Positions 1 through 11,445 of a stretch of DNA of 64,000 bases are shown in pieces; positions within the stretch are counted from its first letter, which is position 1, and each line of letters opens with the position of its first letter. The notes below the pieces were generated by a model. It worked only from the letters and a program-made list of their open reading frames with translations. It was not told the DNA's origin and made no database searches. The stretch is from Nocardia cyriacigeorgica (GTDB taxonomy: Bacteria > Actinomycetota > Actinomycetes > Mycobacteriales > Mycobacteriaceae), in assembly GCF_029868385.1 (NCBI RefSeq), contig NZ_JARWNX010000061.1, positions 211,816 through 275,815 of the forward strand. Direction: 5' to 3'. The translations under genes were made by a program, and so were the position numbers.

Positions 1-51
1 ACCGCTGCCCGCTATTGGCCCGTGGCACCGCGTCGATGATGTGGTTGCGCC

Positions 52-984
52 GTGACGATCTCAGCTTTCGACCCCCTCCACATCCACCGCAAGCGGTTGC
101 TCGCCGCCGCGCTGACGGTCTCCGCGCTCACGCTGACCGCGGCCTGCGATACGGACTCCGCGGCCACCTCGGGCACCACCGCCGTGACGACCTCGGCGGT
201 CGCGGCCCCCGGATTCACCGAACTGGAAACGAGATACGACGCCCGGCTCGGCGTCGCCGCCATCGACACCGGTTCCGGACGCGGCATCGCCCACCGGGCA
301 GATGAGCGATTCCCCATGGCCTCCACCTTCAAGGGCCTGGCCTGCGGGGCGTTGCTGCGTGATCATCCGCTGTCGACGGGCTACTTCGACCAGGTGATCC
401 ATTTCTCCGCCGACGATCTCGTCGAGAATTCCCCGGTGACCGCAACGCGGGTCGAGACCGGGATGACGGTCGCGCAACTGTGCCACGCCGCCATCACCGT
501 CTCCGACAACACGGCGGGCAACCAGTTGCTCACCCTGCTCGGCGGTCCCGAGGGCTTCACCGCGTTCCTCCGATCGATCGGCGACAACACCTCACGCCTG
601 GACCGCTGGGAGACCGAGCTGAACACCGCGATCCCGGGCGACGACCGTGACACCACCACACCGGCCGCCCTGGCCGCCGACTATCGCGACCTCGTGGTGG
701 GCGATGTCCTCGCCGAACCCGAACGCGACCTACTGACCTCATGGCTGGTCGCGAACACCACCGGCGACACCCGCATCCGCGCGGGTCTGCCGGACGACTG
801 GAAGGTCGGCGACAAGACCGGGACGCCCGCATATGGTTCGGCCCTCGATGTCGCCGTCGCCTGGCCGCCCGGACGCGCACCGATCGTCATCGCGGTGCTG
901 TCGGGCAAATCCACACCGGACGCGACGCCCGACAGCGCGCTGCTGGCAGAGGCCACCCGCGTCGCGGTCGACGCACTGGGGTGA
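52..984 (+). CDS. bla: class A beta-lactamase, lipoprotein
   Basis: Serine beta-lactamase that hydrolyses penicillins and cephalosporins outside the cytoplasmic membrane. All class A motifs are visible in order: S-T-F-K at residues 91-94 (nucleophile Ser91), S-D-N in TVSDNTA, the Glu166-equivalent in DRWETELN, and K-T-G in GDKTGTPAYG. The N-terminus has a basic patch (HRKR), a hydrophobic stretch and a lipobox (LTAAC, Cys32), followed by a Ser/Thr/Ala linker, so it is probably a lipid-anchored exported enzyme. The 310-residue length is normal for the family. The GTG start is the one that gives an intact signal peptide. No blaI/blaR-like or AmpR-like regulator adjoins it; the next gene is convergent with 15 bp between stops. 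Family membership is secure; the spectrum cannot be read from sequence, and the FAR/AST-type Nocardia enzymes are the obvious relatives. Confidence 0.93.
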   Translation: MTISAFDPLHIHRKRLLAAALTVSALTLTAACDTDSAATSGTTAVTTSAVAAPGFTELETRYDARLGVAAIDTGSGRGIAHRADERFPMASTFKGLACGALLRDHPLSTGYFDQVIHFSADDLVENSPVTATRVETGMTVAQLCHAAITVSDNTAGNQLLTLLGGPEGFTAFLRSIGDNTSRLDRWETELNTAIPGDDRDTTTPAALAADYRDLVVGDVLAEPERDLLTSWLVANTTGDTRIRAGLPDDWKVGDKTGTPAYGSALDVAVAWPPGRAPIVIAVLSGKSTPDATPDSALLAEATRVAVDALG

Positions 985-999
985 CCGGGTCGCTCACGT

Positions 1000-1506
1000 C
1001 TACTGCACCACGCGGCAGGACTCATCGATCGGTCTGGTGATCGACCAGAGGCGATCGAATCGGCAGGTGGCGATCTTCCAGACCCCGTCCTCGACCACGT
1101 ATTCGTCCGTGTATTCACCGGTCGAGACGGTTTCGGTGTTCTCGACGAGATTCACCTGGCGGAATTTCAGGGTCCAGTGGCCGGAGGCGGTGGTCTCGTC
1201 GTGCACCGTGATGTCGGGATGCATGCCGTGGTGCATATCGAGGATGACGTTCTTGCCGTCGATCTGCTTCAGTGCGATGGATTCGAAGACGGCGGCCATC
1301 CCGTCGGCGTCGAAGGCTCCGAGTTCGCCGTAGTCGAGTGCCGAACCGGTGGTGATGAAACAGTCGCGGAAACCCTTCGGATCCTTGGCGTCGCAGGCGC
1401 GGAAGTAGCGGTGTTTGAGGGCCTTGATCGACTCGACGGCCTCCAGTCGGGCCAATCGTCGCGCCAGCTCGGCGTCGAGAGATTCCGGCGACGGTGATTC
1501 GGACAT
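1000..1506 (-). CDS. SnoaL-like / NTF2-fold protein
   Basis: A 168-residue single-domain protein of the nuclear transport factor 2 superfamily (SnoaL_4 type). The opening helix pattern (EAVESIKALKHRYFRACDAKD) and the later strands (GHWTLKF..., EYTDEYVVEDGVWKIA) are typical of this cone-shaped fold. Members act as small cyclases, dehydratases or isomerases, or as ligand-binding scaffolds. The sequence does not identify a substrate. There is no signal peptide, so it is cytosolic. It stands alone, convergent with the beta-lactamase gene and divergent from the PhoD gene. The ATG start is preceded by an AAGGAGGACAAGG-type purine tract, a good ribosome site. Confidence 0.8.
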   Translation of the reverse strand: MSESPSPESLDAELARRLARLEAVESIKALKHRYFRACDAKDPKGFRDCFITTGSALDYGELGAFDADGMAAVFESIALKQIDGKNVILDMHHGMHPDITVHDETTASGHWTLKFRQVNLVENTETVSTGEYTDEYVVEDGVWKIATCRFDRLWSITRPIDESCRVVQ

Positions 1507-1677
1507 CCTTGTCCTCCTTATCGGCTGCTCGGCCCAGGCCGAGGCGCGCTACCCCTGCCAGGCGAACCTAGCCCCGCCGAGCGCCTCGACGCATCCGACG
1601 TCCCGGACAGCGGACAGGATGCCCACCGGCAGATCGGCATACGCCGCGCCCACTCCCCAACCGGGTTGGATCAGGGC

Positions 1678-3342
1678 ATGCTGGACGGCATGGATCTGTC
1701 TCGTCGGCAGCTGCTGCGCGTGGGTGCCGCAGGTTCGGCCGCGGTGCTCGCGGGTGCGGCGGTCGCCAGCAGCGCACGGTTCGCGGCACCGCGGCTGATC
1801 AGCGATGATCCCTTCGGCCTCGGGGTGGCCTCCGGTGATCCCACCCCTGACGGCGTGGTGCTGTGGACGCGGCTGGCACCCGATCCCCTTGCCCCCGACG
1901 GTCTGGGCGGTATGCCACTGGCGCCGGTCAGCGTGGATTACGAGGTGGCCGAGGACGAACAGTTCCGCCGGGTCGTCACGCGTGGGACCGCGGTGGCGTC
2001 ACGGGAGTTGGCGCACAGCGTGCACCCGGAGGTGCGGGGGCTGGCACCGGATCGCTGGTATTTCTATCGGTTCCGCGCCGGTTCGGCGATCTCCCCGATC
2101 GGGCGGACGAAGACCGCGCCCGCACCGGGACAGCCGGTCACGCGGATGCGTTTCGCCTTCGCCTCCTGCCAATCCTGGAGTTCGGGCTATTACACCGCCT
2201 ATGAGCACATGAGCGCCGAGGACCTGGATCTGGTGGTGCATCTGGGTGACTACATCTACGAGAAGTCCTGGATGCTCGGGCGGGTGGGCGCAACGATGCC
2301 GCCGCAGATGCGCGAGGAGGCCTTCGATCTGGCGGGCTACCGTCTGCTCTACGCCCAGGCCAAGAGTGAGCTGCCGCTGCGCTCCGCCCACGCCGCTTTT
2401 CCGTGGCTTGTCACGATGGACGATCACGAGATCGACAACAACTGGGCCGCTGACGCGCCCGGTCTCGGCGTGGACATCTACCGGATTCCGGCGCTGTTCC
2501 AGCGGCGCCGCGCGGCCGCGTTCCAGGCGCTCTACGAGCATGCGCCGTTACGGATCGCGCAGCTGCCGTCGGGGCCGGATATGCGCCTGCACCGCCGGTA
2601 CGGCTTCGGCGACCTCGCCGAGTTCACCATGATCGACACCCGGCAGTACCGGACACGGCAGGCCTGCGGCGACGGCGGCCTGGTCACCGAGTGCGCCGAC
2701 CGCTTCGATACGGACCGCACGATACTCGGCCAGCCGCAACGCGATTGGCTGATCGACGGCTTCGCCCGCTCGCCCGCGCGCTGGCAGATCCTCGGCAATC
2801 AGGTGGCGATGAGCCAGAGCGATTACGATCCCGGCCCGGTCACCGCCGTCGGCACCGACGGCTGGGACGGGTACGTCGCCGAACGGGCCGCGGTGCTCGG
2901 CGCCGCCGTCGACCACGGGGTCCGCAATCTGGTCGTCATCACCGGCGATCGGCACGAGAACTTCGCCGCCGACCTACGCCGCGACCCGACCACCACCGAC
3001 ACACCGGTGGTCGCCACCGAATTCACCGGCACCTCGATCAGCACCGGCGGCGACGGGTCCGATCTCCCCGAACGCGGGCGGCTGCTGCTCGAAGCGAACC
3101 CCGATATGAAGTTCTACAACGGCCAGCGCGGCTATGTCCGGGTCGAGCTGGATCAGCGGATGTGGCGCAGCGACTTCCGTGTCATGCCCTATATCCGCAG
3201 GCCCGGCGCACCGATCGAGACCAGGGCCGCCTACGTGGTGGAAGACGGACGCCCCGGCGCGGTCGAGGCGTGGCGCCCGGACCCGCCCGCCGAGAGCCCG
3301 CAGGTCGCGGGCGGGGGCGGCGTCCGGACGGGCGGTAACTGA
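1678..3342 (+). CDS. phoD: PhoD-family alkaline phosphatase / phosphodiesterase, Tat-exported
   Basis: Metal-dependent phosphoesterase of the PhoD family, expected to release phosphate from phosphodiesters or monoesters outside the membrane. The N-terminus has a twin-arginine signal (LSRRQLLRVG) followed by an Ala-rich hydrophobic segment. Family motifs include the N-terminal sandwich (FGLGVASGDPTPDGVVLWTRL), FAFASCQSW, the metal motif HLGDYIYE, MDDHEIDNNW, and ITGDRHENF near the C-terminal metal site. Length, about 555 residues, is standard. The start could be TTG 1666, ATG 1678 or ATG 1690. ATG 1678 is chosen for a GGA seven bases upstream, but ATG 1690 (MDLSRRQ) is also reasonable. Its stop lies six bases from that of the convergent MscS gene, with no room for a separate terminator. 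Confidence 0.9.
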   Translation: MLDGMDLSRRQLLRVGAAGSAAVLAGAAVASSARFAAPRLISDDPFGLGVASGDPTPDGVVLWTRLAPDPLAPDGLGGMPLAPVSVDYEVAEDEQFRRVVTRGTAVASRELAHSVHPEVRGLAPDRWYFYRFRAGSAISPIGRTKTAPAPGQPVTRMRFAFASCQSWSSGYYTAYEHMSAEDLDLVVHLGDYIYEKSWMLGRVGATMPPQMREEAFDLAGYRLLYAQAKSELPLRSAHAAFPWLVTMDDHEIDNNWAADAPGLGVDIYRIPALFQRRRAAAFQALYEHAPLRIAQLPSGPDMRLHRRYGFGDLAEFTMIDTRQYRTRQACGDGGLVTECADRFDTDRTILGQPQRDWLIDGFARSPARWQILGNQVAMSQSDYDPGPVTAVGTDGWDGYVAERAAVLGAAVDHGVRNLVVITGDRHENFAADLRRDPTTTDTPVVATEFTGTSISTGGDGSDLPERGRLLLEANPDMKFYNGQRGYVRVELDQRMWRSDFRVMPYIRRPGAPIETRAAYVVEDGRPGAVEAWRPDPPAESPQVAGGGGVRTGGN

Positions 3343-3348
3343 GGGCGC

Positions 3349-4440
3349 TCAGTTGCGGTAGCCGTCCTCACCACCGGCCGTCAACGCCAGTAGCCGTTCC
3401 TCGTCGGGCGGACCGGAGATCGCCGTCGAGATCTTGGGCAGCGAATACGGATGATTGCGACCGAGCCAGTGCAGCAGTTCCTCGCGGACCGCGCAGCGCA
3501 GCGTCCACACATCGTCGGAGTCGGCGGCCGACATGGCCGCGCGCACCACGATATTGGTCGGAGTGCTATCGGTGACCAGCAGATTCCACGAGCGCCCGTC
3601 CCATTCCGGCCGCTCCCGCAGATACTCGTGCAGATGCTCGCGCAGCTGCGGGATCGGCGTGCTGTGGTCCAGATGCAGATACACCGTGCCGGTGAGCTGC
3701 GGACCGCCGCGCGACCAGTTCTCATAGGGCTTGCTGTTGAAATAGGACACCGGCATGGTCAGCCTGCGGTCATCCCAGATCCGCACCGTCAGGAAGGCGA
3801 GGGTGATCTCCTCGACCGTGCCCATCTCCCCTTCCACCACCACGGTGTCGCCGATCTTCACCGAATCGCCGAAGGCGATCTGTAGTCCGGCCATCAGGTT
3901 GCTCAAGGTCGATTGCGCGGCCACACCGGCGATGATGCCGATCACACCGGCCGAGGCCAGCAGCGAAGTCCCGAGAGTCCGCAGACCGGGGAACAGCAGC
4001 AGGATCGCCACCGCCGCCGTGGTGACCACGAGCACCGAGGTCACGATGCGGCGCACCAGCGCGAGCTGGGTGCGCAACTGCCGCACCCGCGCCACATCAC
4101 GGGTGCGCTGGGCGTAGGCGCCGAGGGTGTTGTCGGCGACCGCGTCGGCGGCCCGGATCACCAGCCATACCGCCGCCATGATCGCCATGGTGGCCAGCAC
4201 ATTGCGGATCACCGCGTCCTGGCGCAGGTCCAGTTCGGCCAGCGGGTAGGTGGCGTGCAGGGCCACCGCACCGAGCAGCACCTGGAGTGGCATCCGCACC
4301 CGGCGCAGCAGCAGCGGCAGCCGGGTGTCCGGGCGTTTGTGCGCGTAGAAGCGCATCAGCCGATCGAAGAGCAGACCGGCTACCACGGTGAGCGCGATGG
4401 TCCCGCAGAAGACGATGAGCGGCCGTAGTACTTCCTCCAA
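3349..4440 (-). CDS. MscS-family mechanosensitive ion channel
   Basis: Small-conductance mechanosensitive channel of 363 residues that relieves turgor during osmotic downshock. Hydrophobic segments lie at roughly residues 8-25, 50-66, 82-100 and 132-152. These are followed by the pore helix and gate region (ASAGVIGIIAGVAAQSTLSNL) and the beta domain (GDSVKIGDTVVVEGEMGTVEEI), the family signature. The C-terminal vestibule domain includes TPTNIVVRAAMSA. It is a compact MscS-like protein with no extra periplasmic domain. Transcription is convergent with phoD; upstream is the Clp-type gene on the same strand, 57 bp away, so co-transcription is possible but not obviously functional. Confidence 0.9.
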   Translation of the reverse strand: MEEVLRPLIVFCGTIALTVVAGLLFDRLMRFYAHKRPDTRLPLLLRRVRMPLQVLLGAVALHATYPLAELDLRQDAVIRNVLATMAIMAAVWLVIRAADAVADNTLGAYAQRTRDVARVRQLRTQLALVRRIVTSVLVVTTAAVAILLLFPGLRTLGTSLLASAGVIGIIAGVAAQSTLSNLMAGLQIAFGDSVKIGDTVVVEGEMGTVEEITLAFLTVRIWDDRRLTMPVSYFNSKPYENWSRGGPQLTGTVYLHLDHSTPIPQLREHLHEYLRERPEWDGRSWNLLVTDSTPTNIVVRAAMSAADSDDVWTLRCAVREELLHWLGRNHPYSLPKISTAISGPPDEERLLALTAGGEDGYRN

Positions 4441-4497
4441 GGCAAGAGCTCCTTGTCGTTGGTGTTCTTCGGTCCAACGACAGGCTACCGATGCCGG

Positions 4498-6951
<2,454 letters not shown>

Positions 6952-7330
6952 CGTCACATCCCATCTCGGCATTACCGACTGCGGTCATATCGGCGCCGCC
7001 GCCGACGGCGCCCGCTGCACAACGCGACGCTCCTCTCGACTCTCGCGTTCGGATACGTACTGCCCCAGCGGAAGTCACCGGTCACGCGACGACATTCGCC
7101 TGCCGGAAGGCTCCCCAGTGGCGGTCGGCGATCGCCGCGTTCGACGGCACCCACCCACACGGTGGGAAACTCTCGGCGACCGCTATCCGCATGCTTTCGC
7201 CCACCTGTGCCAGTGCTTCGGCAACTGGGCGCAAGCTTACGCGGTTCACCGCCGCCGCGTGGCTATCCGAGAGCAACCGGAAGGGCTACATATTGCTGTC
7301 GGCGGCGGGCACGTCGGCGACATTGCGCCC
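6952..7330. other. 379-bp intergenic region upstream of the Clp-type gene
   Basis: Noncoding stretch between the SDR gene and the Clp-type gene, both on the minus strand, and the likely site of the Clp promoter. I searched by eye for HAIR (CTTGAGT-N7-ACTCAAG), CIRCE and ClgR-type motifs and found none convincing. Short open frames on both strands have no ribosome sites or recognisable protein features. Confidence 0.4.
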
Positions 7331-8182
7331 TCAGCCCTCATACCGAGCAGACTCGGCCAGCAGTTCGGTGAAGTCCTTGGCCGGATGCCCGGTGAGTCGC
7401 GGCACCGTATCGGTGACGATGTCCAGTTCGCCGGTGGCCATGGCCTGATAGGAGGTCACCCAGCCCGCCACCTCCCAGTCCTCGGCGCCGTAGTCGGCGC
7501 GGCTCGCGTACGCCTCGTCGAGGGATTCGGGGCGGTAGGTGATGGTGCGGCCGGTCGCCTCACTGATCATGGCGGCGGCTTCGGTGAGGCTGAACGCGCG
7601 TGGACCGGTCACGTCGTAGGTATGGCCGTCGTGTTCGGCGCCGGTGAGTACGGCGGCAGCGACATCGGCGACGTCGTCGCGGGCGACCGCACCGATCCGT
7701 CCAGCACCGGCGGGGCCGCGGATGACACCGTCCGCACCGGCGAGCAGCGGCAGCATGTCCTGATAGAAGTTGTCCCGCAGGAAGGTGAATTCGAGCCCGC
7801 AGGCCCGGATCTCCTGTTCGGTCCACCAGTGGTCGCGCCCGAAGGTGAAGGTGCAGTCGGGTGCGGCGCCGACGAAGGAGACGTAGACGATGCGGCGCAC
7901 GCCCGCGGCGACCGCGGCGCCGACCACGGCACGCTGCTGATCGGCGCGATCACGCGTTTCGGTGGCCGAGACGAAGAAAAAGGTGCCGACACCCTCCAGC
8001 GCGGTGCGCACGCTCGCGGGTTCGGCGTAGTCCGCGGCGATGAAATGTGCTCCGGGAAGCTGCGGCGCCCGTGCGGCATTGCGGCCGAGCAACCGCTGCT
8101 CGATTCCCGCCGCCGACAACCTGCGGGCAACGCGGCCCCCGATCGCCCCCGTCGCCCCACTGACTGCGATCAGCTCGCTCAT
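7331..8182 (-). CDS. NAD(P)-binding atypical SDR oxidoreductase (NmrA-like)
   Basis: A 283-residue Rossmann-fold protein of the atypical short-chain dehydrogenase family. The dinucleotide-binding motif GATGAIGG is at residues 9-16. The motif continues as in NmrA/QOR2-type proteins: LLGRN after strand 2, a typical DYAEPASV step, RIVYVSFVGA, and FLRDNFYQDML in place of the classical YxxxK. Such proteins are quinone or NAD(P)H oxidoreductases or redox-sensing regulators; the substrate is unknown. The C-terminal half (YDVTGPRAFSLTEAA...) is the variable substrate domain. It sits alone between the aminotransferase and Clp genes on the minus strand. Confidence 0.85.
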   Translation of the reverse strand: MSELIAVSGATGAIGGRVARRLSAAGIEQRLLGRNAARAPQLPGAHFIAADYAEPASVRTALEGVGTFFFVSATETRDRADQQRAVVGAAVAAGVRRIVYVSFVGAAPDCTFTFGRDHWWTEQEIRACGLEFTFLRDNFYQDMLPLLAGADGVIRGPAGAGRIGAVARDDVADVAAAVLTGAEHDGHTYDVTGPRAFSLTEAAAMISEATGRTITYRPESLDEAYASRADYGAEDWEVAGWVTSYQAMATGELDIVTDTVPRLTGHPAKDFTELLAESARYEG

Positions 8183-8313
8183 GGGTCGATCGTATGGGCG
8201 GTCGGCGGCGCGGATGCGTACTTCGATGCGGGCGAGTCGGCGTTGCTGGCCTGTTCGGGGACCTGTCCTGTGCGAGGTGGGTGCCCCGTTGCCGACCTCG
8301 GCGCCGTGGTTGC

Positions 8314-9525
8314 CTACTGCCGGTAGGTCGCCAGGAAGCGGCCGATTCGTTCGATGATGGCCTCGAGATCGTCGGCGTGCGGCAGGGTGACGATGCGGAA
8401 GTGGTCGGGGCGCGGCCAGTTGAAGCCGGTGCCCTGCACGATGTGCAGCTTCTCCTGGAGCAGCAGATCCAAGACGAACTTCTCGTCATCGTGGATGGGA
8501 TAGACGTCGAGGTCGATCTTCGGGAAGGCGTAGAGCGCACCCTTGGGTTTCACACACGAGATTCCGGGGATCGCGTTGAGCGCTTCCCACGCGCGATCAC
8601 GCTGTTCCCGCAACCGCCCACCGGGCAGGGTCAGATCGTAGATGCTCTGGCGTCCGCCGAGTGCGGCCTGAATCACCTGCTGGCCGGGGACATTCGCGCA
8701 CAGGCGAAGACCGGCGAGCATCGTCAGGCCCTCCAGATAGTTCGCGGCGTGCTGGGTCGGGCCCGAGACGACCATCCATCCGGAGCGGAAACCGGCGCAC
8801 CGATAGCCTTTGGACAGACCGGAGAACGTCAGGCACAGCAGGTCGGGCGCCAGGGCGGCGGTCGCGGTGTGGGTGGCGCCGTCGTAGTAGATCTTGTCGT
8901 AGATCTCGTCGGAGAACACCATGAGGTTGTGGCGGCGCGCCACTTCGAGAATGTCGCGCAGCACATCCTGCGAATACACCGCGCCGGTGGGGTTGTTCGG
9001 GTTGATGATGACGATCGCGCGGGTGCGTTCGGTGACCTTCGATTCGATATCGGCGACATCGGGGAACCAGTCGGCGGATTCATCGCACAGATAGTGCACG
9101 GCCCGGCCGCCGTTGAGGGCCGTCGCCGCGGTCCACAGCGGGAAATCCGGTGCGGGAACGAGCACTTCGTCGCCGTTTTCCAGTAGGGCCGTCATTGCCA
9201 TCATGATCAGCTCGGAGACGCCGTTGCCGAGGAACACCTCCTCGACATCGATATCGGGCAGTCCCAGCGTCTGGTAGTACTGCACCACCGCGCGTCGCGC
9301 CGACAGCAGGCCCTTCGAGCCGGAGTAGCCGCTCGAACTCGGCAGCGTCCGAACGATGTCCTGCACGATCTCCACGGGCGCCTCGAAGCCGAACGGCAGC
9401 GGATTGCCGGTGTTGAGCTTCACCACGTGATGGCCTTCGGCTTCCAGTCGCGCGGCGTGTTCGGCCACCGGGCCGCGAATCTCGTACGACACTCCCGACA
9501 ATTTGCTCGACTGCTTGACCTGCAT
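8314..9525 (-). CDS. class I PLP aminotransferase (AlaA / Rv0337c type)
   Basis: Fold-type I pyridoxal-phosphate aminotransferase of 403 residues, close to the AlaA group (E. coli YfbQ; Mtb Rv0337c, named aspC) that interconverts alanine/pyruvate and glutamate/2-oxoglutarate. Visible motifs are YEIRGPV and KLNTGNP at the start, LGNGVSELI (cofactor phosphate region), the NPNNPTG loop, SDEIYDKIYY with the cofactor-binding Asp, and the Schiff-base lysine in SGLSKGYRCAGFRSGW. C-terminal carboxylate-binding motifs are present. It is divergent from an HxlR-family regulator, with a strong operator between them. It is therefore probably regulated rather than constitutive and may be a paralog of the housekeeping enzyme. 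Confidence 0.88.
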   Translation of the reverse strand: MQVKQSSKLSGVSYEIRGPVAEHAARLEAEGHHVVKLNTGNPLPFGFEAPVEIVQDIVRTLPSSSGYSGSKGLLSARRAVVQYYQTLGLPDIDVEEVFLGNGVSELIMMAMTALLENGDEVLVPAPDFPLWTAATALNGGRAVHYLCDESADWFPDVADIESKVTERTRAIVIINPNNPTGAVYSQDVLRDILEVARRHNLMVFSDEIYDKIYYDGATHTATAALAPDLLCLTFSGLSKGYRCAGFRSGWMVVSGPTQHAANYLEGLTMLAGLRLCANVPGQQVIQAALGGRQSIYDLTLPGGRLREQRDRAWEALNAIPGISCVKPKGALYAFPKIDLDVYPIHDDEKFVLDLLLQEKLHIVQGTGFNWPRPDHFRIVTLPHADDLEAIIERIGRFLATYRQ

Positions 9526-9561
9526 GGACGCCCTCTTCTCGGTGTGGATGGCGCTACTCTA

Positions 9562-9597
9562 CTTGGAAAATCCAAGTTAGCACTTGGATTTTCCAAG
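9562..9597. promoter_or_regulatory. double-palindrome operator in divergent aminotransferase/HxlR promoter region
   Basis: Two 15-base arms (CTTGGAAAATCCAAG at 9562-9576 and CTTGGATTTTCCAAG at 9583-9597) form a perfect inverted repeat around a 6-base spacer. Each arm is itself a palindrome, CTTGGA-N3-TCCAAG, so the site offers two adjacent dimer-binding boxes 21 bp apart, centre to centre. It lies 37 bp upstream of the aminotransferase start and 20 bp before the HxlR start. It is the natural candidate operator for the adjacent regulator; the assignment is inferred from position. Confidence 0.8.
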
Positions 9598-9617
9598 CAT
9601 GACGATAGAGTGGCGGG

Positions 9618-10199
9618 GTGCCACGCCGAAACTACGACCACCATTGCGCCGTGAGCCGGGCCCTCGAGGTCGTCGGGGATCGTTGGGCGCTGCTGGTGGT
9701 TCGCGAACTCACCGCCGGGCCGCGCCGATACAGCGATCTGTTCGCCGACCTGCCGGGCATCAGCACCGATGTGCTGGCCGCACGGCTGAAAGAGCTGGAA
9801 CGGGAGGGCATTCTCACCCGTCGCCGGGTGGGCCCGCGCGCGACGACCGCCCTGTACGAACTCACCGCCGCCGGTGCGGGATTGCGGCCGGTGCTGGAAG
9901 CGCTGTCGGTATGGGGGACCCCGCTGCTCGGCGAGCGCAGGACGACCGACGCCGTGCGCGCGCACTGGCTCGCGCTGCCGCTGGGACGTGCTGTCGCCGA
10001 GGTGGTTTCGACCGGAACGGTCACGGTGCACATCGGCGAGACGACCTTCCACTACGTCATCACCGGGAGCGGGCTCACCCACCACGACGGCGCCGCCGTG
10101 GAACCGGATCTCGAGGTGCGCCTCGATCTCGACCTCGCGACCGCTATCGCCAGGGGAACGCGCGAGCTGTCGGAGGTCCTCGCCGAGAGTCGGCACTGA
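9618..10199 (+). CDS. HxlR-family winged-helix transcriptional regulator
   Basis: A 193-residue regulator. Residues 1-105 form an HxlR-type winged helix (CAVSRALEVVGDRWALLVVRELTAGPRRYSDL... in short steps: VGDRWALLVVREL, RYSDLF, ISTDVLAARLKELEREGIL, then the wing RRRVGPRATTALYELT). The extra C-terminal ~85 residues (LPLGRAVAEVV... to SEVLAESRH) resemble the SCP2-like extension found on some HxlR proteins, possibly a ligand pocket. The GTG start is used. It probably represses itself and the divergent aminotransferase through the 9562-9597 operator. The effector is unknown. Confidence 0.87.
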   Translation: MPRRNYDHHCAVSRALEVVGDRWALLVVRELTAGPRRYSDLFADLPGISTDVLAARLKELEREGILTRRRVGPRATTALYELTAAGAGLRPVLEALSVWGTPLLGERRTTDAVRAHWLALPLGRAVAEVVSTGTVTVHIGETTFHYVITGSGLTHHDGAAVEPDLEVRLDLDLATAIARGTRELSEVLAESRH

Positions 10200-10358
10200 A
10201 TCACTCCCGAGGGCCGACCGAGCTTGTGATCCGCCCCAAGCTGGGTTCCCGCTGGTCTGGCCAGGTTCCCAACGGTTTCCGAATACCCGGTCACCCCCTT
10301 TCGCACTCCCCTACCGTCGAGGTCAGCGACAGGCACGGCGGGTATTCGGAGGTGTCCG

Positions 10359-11402
10359 GTGAGCATCGGTTCCGCGCGAGGTCGGATGCGGTGGCGGGCG
10401 ATGAGCGTGCTGGTGCCGTTGTCGATCGTCGCCGCGTTGTGCCCGGTGAGCGCGTCCGGCGCACCCGAGAGTCCGGGGCTGCCCGTTCCGGTCGACGCGC
10501 GGCCCGCACCCGACGGCTCCCGGATCGTCGGCGTGGCCGAGGGCGCCGACCGGCTGCTCGATCTACAGGTCCACTCCACCGCGATGGCGACCGATATCAC
10601 CGTGAAAGTGCGTCCGGCGCCCGATACTTCCGCATCCGCACCTGTGCTGTATCTACTCAACGGCGCCGACGGTGGCGCCGACCGGAACTGGGTGAACGCG
10701 ACCGATATGGTCGAGTTCTTCGCCGACGAACAGGTCACCCTCGTCGTTCCCATGGGCGGTCGCGGCAGCTATTTCACCGACTGGCGCACCGATGACCCGG
10801 TCCTGGGCAAGCAACGGTGGACCACCTTCCTCACCGAAGAACTGCCGCCGATCATCGACAGCGCCTTCGACGGCACCGGACACAACGCCATCGCGGGCAT
10901 CTCCATGGCGGGCACCGCGGTATTCCAGCTCGCCTTGGCCGCACCTACGCTGTACCGCGCCATCGGCTCCTACAGCGGCTGCGTACAGACCAGCGATCTG
11001 AGCGGCCGGGCCCTGATCAGCGCGGTCGTCGCCAGCAACGGCGGCAATCCGGCGAACATGTGGGGCGCGAGCCGCGAGGTGTGGGCTGCCAAAGATCCCT
11101 ACCTGCACGCCGGCGACCTGCGCGGCACCGCGATCTATGTCTCCACCGGCACCGGCCTCCCCGGCCCTCTCGACACCCTCCCCGCCGCCGACGGCCCCCT
11201 GAACCTCGCCTACCAACTCCTCTTCGGCGCTCCGCTCGAACAGGTCACCAACCTCTGCACCCACCGGCTCCGCGATCGCCTGCGCGAGCTGAACATCCCC
11301 GCCACCGTCGACTTCCGCGAGACGGGAACTCATTCCTGGGGCTATTGGGAGCAGGACCTGCACCGGTCGTGGGAGTTGTTCCGGGCAGCGTTGTCCGAAT
11401 GA
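10359..11402 (+). CDS. secreted mycolyltransferase / esterase (antigen 85-like)
   Basis: Exported alpha/beta-hydrolase of the mycolyltransferase family, which transfers mycolic acids to trehalose and arabinogalactan in the mycomembrane. A signal peptide covers about residues 15-35 (ending SASGAPE). The mature domain has PVLYLLNGADGG, VVPMGGRGSYFTDW, the nucleophile elbow GISMAGTAVF, and the C-terminal catalytic His region TGTHSWGYWEQDL. The 347-residue length fits. The GTG start at 10359 follows a GGAGGTG ribosome site. It is one of probably several paralogs in such genomes; whether it acts on mycolates or is a simpler esterase cannot be decided from the sequence. A hairpin terminator begins at its stop codon. 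Confidence 0.88.
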   Translation: MSIGSARGRMRWRAMSVLVPLSIVAALCPVSASGAPESPGLPVPVDARPAPDGSRIVGVAEGADRLLDLQVHSTAMATDITVKVRPAPDTSASAPVLYLLNGADGGADRNWVNATDMVEFFADEQVTLVVPMGGRGSYFTDWRTDDPVLGKQRWTTFLTEELPPIIDSAFDGTGHNAIAGISMAGTAVFQLALAAPTLYRAIGSYSGCVQTSDLSGRALISAVVASNGGNPANMWGASREVWAAKDPYLHAGDLRGTAIYVSTGTGLPGPLDTLPAADGPLNLAYQLLFGAPLEQVTNLCTHRLRDRLRELNIPATVDFRETGTHSWGYWEQDLHRSWELFRAALSE

Positions 11403-11432
11403 TCGCTTCGGCTCCGTGAGCCGAAGCGATCA
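11400..11432. terminator. bidirectional hairpin terminator
   Basis: Perfect 14-bp inverted repeat: TGATCGCTTCGGCT at 11400-11413 and its complement at 11419-11432, with loop CCGTG. The left arm includes the stop codon of the mycolyltransferase gene. It separates two convergent genes and can serve both. There is no long T-run, as is usual in actinobacteria. Confidence 0.8.
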
Positions 11433-11445
11433 CCCTCCTCACCTG

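Noticed and set aside
7082..7276. 64-codon minus-strand frame upstream of the Clp-type gene
   Set aside because: No ribosome site, no conserved motif, and other overlapping frames are equally open.
10340..10345. GGGTAT before the mycolyltransferase gene as a sixth SigF promoter
   Set aside because: The bases 15 upstream (GGTC) do not fit G(A/T)TT.
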